From H2-BAC3 sp045863035 (GTDB lineage Bacteria; Bacteroidota; Ignavibacteria; Ignavibacteriales; Ignavibacteriaceae), in contig BTUV01000050.1 of NCBI GenBank assembly GCA_045863035.1, forward strand, positions 1 to 21,120: DNA of 21,120 nucleotides, in the 5' to 3' direction. Positions 1 through 7,797 of this stretch are shown one piece after another. Numbering within the stretch: the stretch's first letter is position 1; the number at the start of each line of letters is the position of its first letter. The notes under the pieces were generated by a model. It searched no databases, was not told where the DNA came from, and saw only the letters and a program-made list of their open reading frames with translations. The position numbers and the translations under genes are program-made.

Positions 1-56
1 AACTATATATATATTCCGAAAAATAGGTCAATATATATGGTTTTTAGAGGTTCCCA

Positions 57-1034
57 CTATTGTAACTGCTCCGCTATCTCTTTCTTTAACACTTTGAAGA
101 GATATTCAAATATGTTTCTGTACCGCTGATTAAAATCATCAATCGAAAGCCCGTCAAATTGGCTGAGCACATATTTATGAACACCGGGTTCAATTCCCCC
201 GTTTTTAAGATCTTCAGCAATTCTGATTAGCGCAGACTCAAAACCGGTCTTCTCCTGAGCAGTTATTTTATTCTTTCGATAATAGCTTTCATCAAGTTTT
301 TCGAAAGTAATTCTGAGTGCCTTCTGTAACACAGCATCAACCTCAGTATCCCCCTCCGCTGTCTGAGGTGCGGGGAATTTTGCTGATCTGCAATGCGCAT
401 GCTTAATACGCATGGCTAAAGCATTCAGGGGAAGCGCAATCCGGTATCCTGAATCAGCGCTGACAAGGTCGAACAATTCTCCCATCACTTTATCTCCGCC
501 GAAGAATAACTGGTCGGGGAGAGAATCAAGGAATTCCGCATCAGGAAGTTTTCCGGGTTCCTTTGATTTCCCTTGCTGAACCACATAGACCACTCCCAAT
601 ATTCTGATTTTAGAATAGCCGTGTTTGCGGATTGAGTAATTCAGTGAATCAAGCACTTTTGCAAAAAAGGGATCAGAACCCCTTAACATCTCTGAGATGT
701 ACTTTTCAACACTCTTTCCAACTAATCTGGTCAGGAAGAATCGCGCTGAATCTTCATTGGTAATCGGCGGCTGCCACTTTGTGAATGCATCACGCAGCGC
801 GGGGAATCCTCCGCTCTCATCCATGGAAAAAAGTCCTGCTACTGCATCAACCGCAAGTTCTTTTACCGTTGAATCGGAAGCAAGCAGAATTTTCCTGAAA
901 CTCCGGTAGCGGTACTTTATCTGCACAAACGAAATACCGCAGCAATGCTCAATCAGCAGATTGAGATTCCTGCGTGAGGCAGTTCCCGCGTTCAGTGACT
1001 CCAGTATCTCAAGTAAGGAGTAATCCGTTTTCAT
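57..1034 (-). CDS. Hypothetical protein, 325 aa
   Basis: I do not recognise this protein and assign no function. It has no signal peptide, membrane segment or obvious catalytic motif. It reads as a soluble, mostly helical, charged protein. Residues about 85-150 are rich in amphipathic helix (SARFFLTRLV, then FFAKVLDSLN), and the C-terminus (FEYLFKVLKKEIAEQL) is a basic amphipathic helix that could bind nucleic acid or a partner. The ATG at 1034 is the only good start; it lies in AT-rich DNA without a clear Shine-Dalgarno. It follows the 712-aa Lon-like/VCBS gene on the same strand after about 270 bp of non-coding DNA, so co-transcription is possible but not shown. Clean coding over 325 codons makes the gene itself fairly sure. 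Confidence 0.75.
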   Translation of the reverse strand: MKTDYSLLEILESLNAGTASRRNLNLLIEHCCGISFVQIKYRYRSFRKILLASDSTVKELAVDAVAGLFSMDESGGFPALRDAFTKWQPPITNEDSARFFLTRLVGKSVEKYISEMLRGSDPFFAKVLDSLNYSIRKHGYSKIRILGVVYVVQQGKSKEPGKLPDAEFLDSLPDQLFFGGDKVMGELFDLVSADSGYRIALPLNALAMRIKHAHCRSAKFPAPQTAEGDTEVDAVLQKALRITFEKLDESYYRKNKITAQEKTGFESALIRIAEDLKNGGIEPGVHKYVLSQFDGLSIDDFNQRYRNIFEYLFKVLKKEIAEQLQ

Positions 1035-1307
1035 ATAATTAAATTACAAAAAGTTCAGTAGAATTTTCCAAAAAAGGATTTATCAAAAGTACTGAATGTT
1101 TACTGCCTTGGATGGAATTGCAATTTAATAACGAAAAGCGGCAATACTAACTAATGGACTTTAGCTGAATGTAATCGACAACCCCTCAATCGGCTATCCA
1201 ACCCATCCTTTTTTGCTTAATGGATTACCGGGTGATATTCAGGACCCCAAATTAAACCTGATAAAATAATCAGCAATAAGATTATTCAACCATGGTTCAG
1301 TCTGATA
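1035..1307. other. Spacer without a gene
   Basis: AT-rich spacer between two minus-strand genes. I see no ORF, hairpin terminator, RNA gene or 7-bp array here. It presumably holds the promoter of the 325-aa gene. Confidence 0.5.
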
Positions 1308-3446
1308 TTATTCATCTTTCCGAATCCAGCCTCCATCTCTGTAAGCAAGTATTCCCTTTTTGAATCGTTCTCTGTACTCTTTAGTATCTGTCAGTGGCGA
1401 GTTTAAGATACCTGCGTTGACGAGGGAATCCCGAAACAAGCTAAATTCATTTTTTACATAGATCTCAAATTCATTCTTCAAATAGTAATATTTCAGACCT
1501 AACATACCCCTCATTGTTTCCGCTGTGCCTACATTATCCGTATAAAATGCGGTGTTTACATTAACAGATTTTGAGAGAGTATCTATATCAAACGCATAAC
1601 CGACTATACTCATCCATCTTCTGTTCAAAAGGGTATCCACATCACTCTTCGGAAACTGAAAGTAAAAGAGAAATTTGCTTTTATCCTTATACTTCAGGAT
1701 ATAATCATCCCGTGTCGGGCGGTAACCATCCATTTCTTTAACTTCCAAAGCCCAGAATGTTGCACTATTCAGACCGTTATCGGGGCTGATACCAATAATA
1801 TCTCTAACCCCATCTCCGGAAATGTCGTGTAACACAACCCCGTCGAGATGGCCGGAGCACCAGAGCGTTTTCTCAAACCTTTTGCCATCCTTTACCCAAA
1901 TTGCAAAAACCGCTCCGGGGAAAGATTCTCTGTTATCAGCAAGGCAAAAAATAACACAACTATTGTTAAGCCACAGAGTATCAACGAGGCGCAGTGTGTA
2001 ATTTATCGAGATGGTTTCCCTTTCGGCGGTAATTGAGTCTTTGAATGTATATTCCCAGAGAACCTCAAATTTCTTATTATAACATACTAAAGTGTTTTCA
2101 TTGGAATATTCTGATTCATTCGGCAGAGGGAGTCGTAGCATTATAATTTCGTTTTCATGATCGTTATCAACATCCATAATTCGAACTATGTTCCCGATAA
2201 CGTCCGGATCAATAAATGCATCAGCAGCAACAGGAAAGTAAACTGACTTTAGAATCTTCCCGTTTTTATTTTTAAAGTGAAGCATTGTTCCGTCAGATGT
2301 AACCAATGCCGGATTATCATCAAAATCAAACACGAACAGGAAGCTCAACAGAGCCGTTAATACTAATGATGCCGCCGCAGCCATCCAGTTTTTTCTGATA
2401 TATTTACCGCCCCTCGCTAAGATATTCCTTTTTTTAACCTCCACCAGATCCCGGCGGTTAAGAACATCACTGAAATCTTCAGCCGGAATAAGTTTTACTT
2501 TTCTTTTTTCATACATTGCTTTCAACTCCCCCGCGGCAGTTTTCACCGCAGACTCATCAGCAGCGGGAAATACAAAGGTATCAGCACCGGAGAAAAACAC
2601 TGCTCTGGTTTTAAGCATGGCATTTTCACCGCCAACTGAGGTTACACCACACCGACTGTCTAACCCCCCGGTAAATATACAATGCTCTTTTATTTTTATG
2701 ACATAAGGGGGATTGTAAAACTGCAGCAGCTGTTCAAAAAACGAAAGAGCCAGGGATATTCCCAGTGATGAACCTTCATAGAACCCCATTTTTCTGTCAA
2801 AGTTTATAATCACTTCATGATATTCGAATGGGCTCCGGACATATTTTTTCATCTGCTCTACTGCCGCGCTCCATGACAGGCGGCATTGTTCAAGAATTCT
2901 TTTTTCGGTTTCTTTTTCACTGGGAATGATAATAAACTTGTCTGAATTTTCAGCTTTGCTTATTCGTACGGTGACTGATTCAATAACTCCGTGGTATCCG
3001 GTTACGGCGGTTTTTTCGAGCAGGGGGAAATATGCTTTATGTTCAGCCCCATTGGCTGTTCTGTTTCCTTCTAATACTTCAGTAAGGTGATTGTATTGTT
3101 TTTCAAGCCGGTCTGCTTCTGCAACAAATTGTGGTTCAAGAGCAGGATTAATTTGGGAGGCAGCAACAGTTCTTAGCTGCTTTATGATGGCGAGTGAAAC
3201 ACCGGGATCATTTCCATATACATCAAACTTGCTTACAGAGTTAAGATACTCTTCAAGAAATTCTGCTAAAAAAGAAACTGATAGGAGAGGATTATTACAG
3301 GAGAGAATCTTTTCAAAATAGGGAAAATATATACTTACTCTGTGAACCGGAGAGGGATTATCAATTGTTCCCGTCAGCACCTCTTCTCTGAGAGATTCAA
3401 GCTCCAGAATATCAGTTTTTATTGTATCATCCAAACCCAGACCCAA
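1308..3446 (-). CDS. Lon (S16)-like domain, one TM segment and VCBS/FG-GAP-like exported domain, 712 aa
   Basis: Probable membrane protein with a cytoplasmic Lon-protease-like half and an exported half. Residues about 1-150 are helical and unassigned. Residues about 150-330 resemble a Lon proteolytic domain: EGSSLGISLAL (224-234) matches the Lon GPSAG serine loop with Ser227 in the catalytic position. FTGGLDSRCG followed by VGGENAMLKTR (271-281) matches the Lon TGE/IGGLKEK segment, and Lys279 falls in register with the catalytic lysine if a two-residue insertion after GG is allowed. No AAA+ ATPase module is present. A hydrophobic stretch at about 353-373, preceded by RKN, predicts an N-in topology. 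The last 340 residues contain two Asp-rich loops (DVDNDHENE and DISGDGVRD) typical of VCBS/FG-GAP calcium-binding blades. Whether it is an active protease or a sensor using a dead fold cannot be told. The next gene on the strand is the 325-aa hypothetical. Confidence 0.8.
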   Translation of the reverse strand: MGLGLDDTIKTDILELESLREEVLTGTIDNPSPVHRVSIYFPYFEKILSCNNPLLSVSFLAEFLEEYLNSVSKFDVYGNDPGVSLAIIKQLRTVAASQINPALEPQFVAEADRLEKQYNHLTEVLEGNRTANGAEHKAYFPLLEKTAVTGYHGVIESVTVRISKAENSDKFIIIPSEKETEKRILEQCRLSWSAAVEQMKKYVRSPFEYHEVIINFDRKMGFYEGSSLGISLALSFFEQLLQFYNPPYVIKIKEHCIFTGGLDSRCGVTSVGGENAMLKTRAVFFSGADTFVFPAADESAVKTAAGELKAMYEKRKVKLIPAEDFSDVLNRRDLVEVKKRNILARGGKYIRKNWMAAAASLVLTALLSFLFVFDFDDNPALVTSDGTMLHFKNKNGKILKSVYFPVAADAFIDPDVIGNIVRIMDVDNDHENEIIMLRLPLPNESEYSNENTLVCYNKKFEVLWEYTFKDSITAERETISINYTLRLVDTLWLNNSCVIFCLADNRESFPGAVFAIWVKDGKRFEKTLWCSGHLDGVVLHDISGDGVRDIIGISPDNGLNSATFWALEVKEMDGYRPTRDDYILKYKDKSKFLFYFQFPKSDVDTLLNRRWMSIVGYAFDIDTLSKSVNVNTAFYTDNVGTAETMRGMLGLKYYYLKNEFEIYVKNEFSLFRDSLVNAGILNSPLTDTKEYRERFKKGILAYRDGGWIRKDE

Positions 3447-3590
3447 ATAAAAATATTACAATGTTAATTGCGCGTTACAGCGGAATTATTTTTTCCTTTT
3501 TCAAAAAAACCAACTCAGAAACAAAAATTAACACCGCAGTAATAACAATTTTAAAATGATATTGCGCGTATATAACTTACCACCTATTAA

Positions 3591-3618
3591 CTAATCACTA
3601 ATCACTAACCACTAATCA
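3591..3618. repeat. Heptad array CTAATCA, 4 units, overlapping a stop codon
   Basis: Four 7-bp units in exact register: CTAATCA, CTAATCA, CTAACCA, CTAATCA. On the minus strand the units read TGATTAG, and the TGA of the first unit is the stop codon of the lipoprotein gene at 3616-4203. It is the same unit family as the array at 9369-9431, in the opposite orientation. Confidence 0.85.
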
Positions 3619-4203
3619 CCATACCACGCCTAAGGCCTTGCTCTGCCAGAGAATGTTGGTGAACTGGCGGTCGTCGGCAAGATATATAAGAGAGGTTCTG
3701 AGCATCGGATATTTACGGACAACACCGTCTTCTGAGGTGAGTTCTTTCAAATCAATCAGGGTGCCGAATACCCGTATCTGACTTCCGTTGGAAATGATCT
3801 GCCGCTGTTCGGAGACATGGGCTTCGGTCGGGAGGGGGGAGTCAACAAAAATCAGCACGCGGGTCATATAGCCGCTGTTGGTGCCGGAGACAAAAAACAC
3901 TGTCTGGTTCATCCCCTGCAAATCATAAATTGAGTTTGTGCTGATAGTACCGCTCACTGCAACCAGTTTCCCTTTCCACTCTTCGGGATTCTGCAGCATC
4001 CGCAGATTATAAAATTCATAATCAGCCGTGTTAATGATTCGTGTAACTTCCCGGTCAATCCTTTCCTCTTTGGTCAGACTGGTAGTGTCCTCAGTTTTAA
4101 ATACTCCCGCGCATCCTCCTGTCAAAAGGATAAAAGAGAGAAGTAGAAAAAATCCATTTACGATACGTCTTACCGGATACTGCGTTGAACTCATGAATTC
4201 CAT
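3616..4203 (-). CDS. OB-fold-like lipoprotein, 195 aa
   Basis: Predicted exported lipoprotein. The N-terminus has basic residues (VRR, 11-13), a hydrophobic core at about 18-28 and a lipobox ending in TGGC with Cys31, so lipid attachment is likely. Residues about 70-155 look like a small beta-barrel OB fold: GKLVAVSGTIS begins the first strands and SQIRVFGTLIDL a later pair, similar in style to tRNA-anti/OB-fold lipoproteins. The biochemical role is unknown. Two ATG starts exist (4203 and 4194); the second leaves a more usual signal-peptide n-region, and neither has a strong ribosome binding site. The stop codon lies inside a 7-bp repeat array. It is followed on the strand, after about 170 bp, by the Lon-like/VCBS gene. 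Confidence 0.75.
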   Translation of the reverse strand: MEFMSSTQYPVRRIVNGFFLLLSFILLTGGCAGVFKTEDTTSLTKEERIDREVTRIINTADYEFYNLRMLQNPEEWKGKLVAVSGTISTNSIYDLQGMNQTVFFVSGTNSGYMTRVLIFVDSPLPTEAHVSEQRQIISNGSQIRVFGTLIDLKELTSEDGVVRKYPMLRTSLIYLADDRQFTNILWQSKALGVVW

Positions 4204-4303
4204 TGAAAGAGAATGTTTAGCATAACAGCAAAACTAACCAGAAAACCGGATTTCTACAACAAAAAGAGAGATGAGGAAGTAGTAAGGCGGGGATAAAAGA
4301 AAA

Positions 4304-4333
4304 AGCCGCAGCTCCGGAGGGGCGGCTGCGGCT
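4304..4333 (-). terminator. Rho-independent terminator of the 135-aa gene
   Basis: A 9-bp perfect stem, AGCCGCAGC (4304-4312) with GCTGCGGCT (4325-4333), has a 12-nt loop. On the minus strand it is followed by TTTTCTTTTA. It lies 18 bp past the stop codon of the small membrane-protein gene. Confidence 0.8.
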
Positions 4334-4351
4334 CTCAAAACGGTATTTTTT

Positions 4352-4759
4352 TCATCGGAAACGGATATCGGGCGAAGTAGTATTGTTAATTACAACAAAT
4401 CTCTGCTGGTTTTCATAGGTTTCCCTTCCCTGATTGGTAATTACCGGTCCCGTTCTTCTGACTGGTTCCTGCCATCCGGAGTAATCCTCATACGTTCTGG
4501 CATACTGCTCCTGCGTATGACCGGAGGACGGGTATGACTGAGACTGTCCGGTATTAGAATAGATCGGCTGTTCCTGAGTCACCATATACTCCCTGACTGC
4601 CGGTACGGGCGCAGGTGTCTGATAAGCCGGCTGATATAAGGCAGCTCTTTTATTTGCCTTCTTCTCTTTTCTCAGCATATAACCAACACTGATGATAAAG
4701 AATAAAAAGAATCCGCCTGACGCTATCAGGAGAATCCAGAAAAAATTTGCCAACTGCAT
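4352..4759 (-). CDS. Small single-pass membrane protein, 135 aa
   Basis: No family recognised. One transmembrane helix at about residues 6-28 (FWILLIASGGFFLFF onward) is followed by a basic patch RKEKKANKR, which predicts an N-out/C-in arrangement. The remaining 95 residues are low-complexity, rich in Tyr, Gln, Pro, Ser and Thr, and probably disordered. This resembles small tail-bearing scaffold proteins, but no specific role can be claimed. The ATG at 4759 is the natural start. A strong hairpin terminator follows, so the gene is the end of its transcript, or is monocistronic since the gene upstream on this strand is far away. Confidence 0.65.
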   Translation of the reverse strand: MQLANFFWILLIASGGFFLFFIISVGYMLRKEKKANKRAALYQPAYQTPAPVPAVREYMVTQEQPIYSNTGQSQSYPSSGHTQEQYARTYEDYSGWQEPVRRTGPVITNQGRETYENQQRFVVINNTTSPDIRFR

Positions 4760-5295
4760 AGTATTGCCTTATTAAAATGTTACTGGTTTCATTATCAAAA
4801 AACACTCTTGGCCGTGAAGCCGCTAAAATAGAAAATCAGCCCGTTCAGCGGAATATCCGTCAAGGGCAATTAACTATTAAAAAAAATGATACATTGTATG
4901 AGGTTTGAAGCCGGTCTGACAAACCGCTTTTTTAACACACTACTGCCCCTGATCAATCAATTCCTGTGCCATTAAATATTCTGCTTTTTTGATTAAAAAC
5001 AAAGTGGCCGGGTTAAAATTCCTGACTACTGTGTGCTAAAATGGAACCTGGTCTCAAAATAATACACGATTTTATTCCCGGAAGTATTTCCATCATAGAG
5101 CGTTCAGGATAAAAATTATGCTCCCCATCACAAAAGCAGAGTAGCCAAATAAAAATTTTAATTTCACCTCAGATTTTTAATCATTTACCGAGACGCTCAG
5201 TCCGCCACTTCAGAATTTTAATTGTAGCTTTCCGATGGCATTCCGCATGGTTTTTTTTGGCAATAAAGTTGCATAATATTTTGTTTCACCGGTGA
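4760..5295. other. Spacer between divergent genes, no gene seen
   Basis: AT-rich DNA between the small membrane-protein gene (minus) and the histidine kinase gene (plus). No ORF, RNA gene or heptad array stands out. It should hold promoters for both genes. Near the kinase gene, TTTG at 5256-5259 and TATTTTG at 5277-5283 loosely resemble the Bacteroidota TTTG / TAnnTTTG promoter, with 17 nt between them. If used, transcription would start only a few bases before the ATG at 5296, which would favour the later TTG start at 5368. Confidence 0.4.
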
Positions 5296-7194
5296 ATGAT
5301 GCGATATGGGGGGATCATAATCCCGGAAGAGTGTAGTATTGTAAAAATTTTTACGGAGTCAGAGTACTTGAAGCAAAAACCCATTGTAGCTGAAACAGAT
5401 TATCAGCTTTTTTTTCAACATTCGTTTGATCATTTTTTAATCCTGGACCAACAGGGTATTATCCTGAAGGTGAACGATCAATGGCTGAAAACACTGGGAT
5501 ACGCACCTTCTGAGATGGAAGGGGGGCTTTTTCTCAGTTTCGTTCATCCCGATGATCTCAAACCAACAATCGACAAATTTGCCGAGATTGTAGGGGACAA
5601 TTCTGAGGAGGGATTTGTAAACCGGTACCGTGCAAATAGCGGTGAATACAGGTTTATGGAATGGAAGGCAGGTTTATTTGGGAACCGGGTCTATGCCTCA
5701 GCGCGCGATATTACCCTGCGCAAAATGCTGAAAGCAGAAAAAGAACACTTCAACCGCTTCTTTACCGCTTCAAAAGACCTATTTGTGATTATTGACCAGT
5801 CCGGTGTAATGCTGCGCGTTAACCCGGTCGTGACCGAGATTCTTGGATATACCCCGGAGGAATTTCTTTCCCTCAGTTATCAGTCCCTGGCAGCACCTGA
5901 TTATCTGGCCGGGCAGGCAGCAGCAATTAATAAGTTAAAAAGAACCGGCGAAGTTCTGAATCACCGTTCAAGAATTCTCAGAAAGGACGGCAGCATCGCC
6001 GAAATCATCTGGCATTTGATATATACAGAAGAGCATCAGACCATCTATGCAGCAGGCCGGGATATGACCGAAATGCTTAATACTAAAAGAAAAATCGAGG
6101 AAAGCGAACACCGGTTCCGGTCGCTCTTTGAAAACATGAATTCCGGTTTTGTTCTGCGGGAGATGATATACGATAAACAAGGCAGAGCAGTTGACTTCCG
6201 CTTTCTTGAAGTTAATGAAGCACATACGGTTTTAACAGGGTATCAGCCGGATGAACTTATCGGAAAAACAATTCTCGAATTTAATCCTGACTATGATGCA
6301 GCGTTAATTCAAATTTATGCGAATGTTGCAAATACCGGCATCCCCGCCCATACTGAAATTTACTACCCGCCGCTTGACAAATATTTCGGTGTGCAGTCTT
6401 ATCGCCCGAAGCAGGGGCAGGTTGCCTCAGTGTTTCAGGATATAACTGAGCAGGTAAAAGCATCGAAGATCATTGGTGAGAAAAACACTGAACTTGAAAA
6501 AGCAAATGCCGAGAAAGATAAATTCCTCTCCATTATTGCGCATGATTTGCGCAGTCCGTTCCAGGGTTTCCTTGGTGTTCTTGAAATGCTGAATGACGAA
6601 TCAGAATTTCTAACGACCGAGGAAATCAAAGTACGGCTGCAGAGAATACGTGATTCAGGCAAAAGATTATATGCTCTTATTGATAACCTATTGCTCTGGT
6701 CAAGTTTTCACAGAGGTAAGGTTCCTTTTTTACCTGTAAAGGTAAATCCGGCATCATGTATAGCCGTGGCGATTGAATCCTTCTCCAGTGCATTTACCGT
6801 AAAAGAGCTCAGTGTTATAACTGATACCCGGGATGATATATATATCATTGCGGATAAAATGATGATGAACACAGTTCTGCGTAATCTGCTTTCAAACGCT
6901 GTAAAGTTTTCTTACCGAGGCGGAAAAATCACCATCAGCGTTAAAAAACAAGCTGATATGGCCGAGATTTCTGTGCAGGACGAAGGAGTGGGCATACCGG
7001 CAGCAGACCTGAGCAGATTGTTTAAGAAAGATGAAAAAGTATCAACTCCAGGAACCGAAAAGGAAGCAAGTTCCGGTCTGGGGCTGCTCCTTTGCTCTGA
7101 GTTTACGGAGGCCAACGGAGGAACAATAAGTGTTGAAAGCATCCAGGGGAAAGGGTCATCATTTATTCTGAGGTTTCCCCTGTCACAAGTATAA
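5296..7194 (+). CDS. Soluble sensor histidine kinase with three PAS domains, 632 aa
   Basis: Two-component sensor kinase, predicted cytoplasmic since it has no membrane segment. Three PAS domains lie at about 38-140, 152-260 and 275-388; the first two carry typical PAS core motifs (GYAPSEM, GYTPEEF) and PAC-like ends (RDIT, RDMT). A short coiled coil (EKNTELEKANAEKDK) leads to the HisKA dimerisation domain with phospho-acceptor His416 in IIAHDLRSP. The ATPase domain shows an N box (NLLSNAVKFS, 530-539), a G1 box (DEGVGIP, 562-568) and a G2 box (SGLGLLLC, 593-600). It has no receiver domain and no response-regulator gene next to it, so its partner lies elsewhere. The ATG at 5296 lacks a ribosome binding site; a TTG at 5368 preceded by GGAG is an alternative and would still keep all three PAS domains. 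Ligands are unknown. Confidence 0.92.
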   Translation: MMRYGGIIIPEECSIVKIFTESEYLKQKPIVAETDYQLFFQHSFDHFLILDQQGIILKVNDQWLKTLGYAPSEMEGGLFLSFVHPDDLKPTIDKFAEIVGDNSEEGFVNRYRANSGEYRFMEWKAGLFGNRVYASARDITLRKMLKAEKEHFNRFFTASKDLFVIIDQSGVMLRVNPVVTEILGYTPEEFLSLSYQSLAAPDYLAGQAAAINKLKRTGEVLNHRSRILRKDGSIAEIIWHLIYTEEHQTIYAAGRDMTEMLNTKRKIEESEHRFRSLFENMNSGFVLREMIYDKQGRAVDFRFLEVNEAHTVLTGYQPDELIGKTILEFNPDYDAALIQIYANVANTGIPAHTEIYYPPLDKYFGVQSYRPKQGQVASVFQDITEQVKASKIIGEKNTELEKANAEKDKFLSIIAHDLRSPFQGFLGVLEMLNDESEFLTTEEIKVRLQRIRDSGKRLYALIDNLLLWSSFHRGKVPFLPVKVNPASCIAVAIESFSSAFTVKELSVITDTRDDIYIIADKMMMNTVLRNLLSNAVKFSYRGGKITISVKKQADMAEISVQDEGVGIPAADLSRLFKKDEKVSTPGTEKEASSGLGLLLCSEFTEANGGTISVESIQGKGSSFILRFPLSQV

Positions 7195-7202
7195 AACAGA
7201 AA

Positions 7203-7239
7203 AACCCATAAGTCATTGAAAACAAACAACTTATGGGTT
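7203..7239. terminator. Shared hairpin between kinase gene and tRNA-Lys
   Basis: An 11-bp perfect stem (AACCCATAAGT 7203-7213, ACTTATGGGTT 7229-7239) has a 15-nt loop. It sits 8 bp past the kinase stop and 9 bp past the 3' end of the minus-strand tRNA. On the minus strand it is followed by TTTTCTGTTTTA, so it best fits termination of the tRNA transcript; it may serve both convergent units. Confidence 0.7.
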
Positions 7240-7248
7240 AATATTCAG

Positions 7249-7321
<73 letters not shown>

Positions 7322-7359
7322 ACTGCAAAAATACGGCAAAAAGAGGGGTTTACAAAGAG

Positions 7360-7408
7360 GAATTACGAATTATGAAGTATGAATTATGAAATTTGAAGGA
7401 TGAATTTT
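7360..7408. repeat. Heptad array GAATTAT, 7 units
   Basis: Seven consecutive 7-bp units: GAATTAC, GAATTAT, GAAGTAT, GAATTAT, GAAATTT, GAAGGAT, GAATTTT. It is a more diverged copy of the arrays inside the 144-bp units downstream. The DNA to 7509 also partly resembles the rest of that unit (CATTTTGCG followed by a diverged AT-rich stretch), so this is probably an older third unit. Confidence 0.8.
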
Positions 7409-7509
7409 TCCGATTCAGGGGTTTCACGGCCAGCTTTCCTCTTCACCCCTTCCCAGACAACAGGGAAATTACCATTTTGCGAAGTGAATAAGTTGGATTT
7501 CCGGCTATA

Positions 7510-7653
7510 GTGAAAAACTGGCTTAAAGAATTATGAATTTTGAAGTATGAATTATGAATTGCTCAGGCCGAGAATTAAAGAAGGAGGGTTCTGTTTAAGG
7601 ATACATGGGAATTTGGCATTTTGCGGAAACAATAATTTGCTTTTTGAGCTCTC
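7510..7653 (+). repeat. 144-bp direct repeat, unit 1
   Basis: First of two tandem 144-bp units that differ at one base (position 7516). The unit starts with a copy of the next gene's first codons: GTG AAA AAC TGG CTT AAA GAA, then TTA TGA. A heptad array (7528-7560), the sequence CTCAGGCCGAGAATTAAAG, an AAGGAGGG motif and the AT-rich stretch that precedes the real gene's GTG follow. The period of 144 is a multiple of three. Confidence 0.95.
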
Positions 7654-7797
7654 GTGAAAGACTGGCTTAAAGAATTATGAATTTTGAAGTATGAATTATG
7701 AATTGCTCAGGCCGAGAATTAAAGAAGGAGGGTTCTGTTTAAGGATACATGGGAATTTGGCATTTTGCGGAAACAATAATTTGCTTTTTGAGCTCTC
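7654..7797 (+). repeat. 144-bp direct repeat, unit 2
   Basis: Second unit, directly abutting the GTG start codon of the GT-C-like gene at 7798. It begins GTG AAA GAC TGG CTT AAA GAA, then TTA TGA, where the real gene reads GTG AAA GAC TGG TTT GAA GAA. The short frame thus encodes MKDWLKEL and stops. Its heptad array lies at 7672-7704. The gene's own upstream region is part of this unit. Confidence 0.95.
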
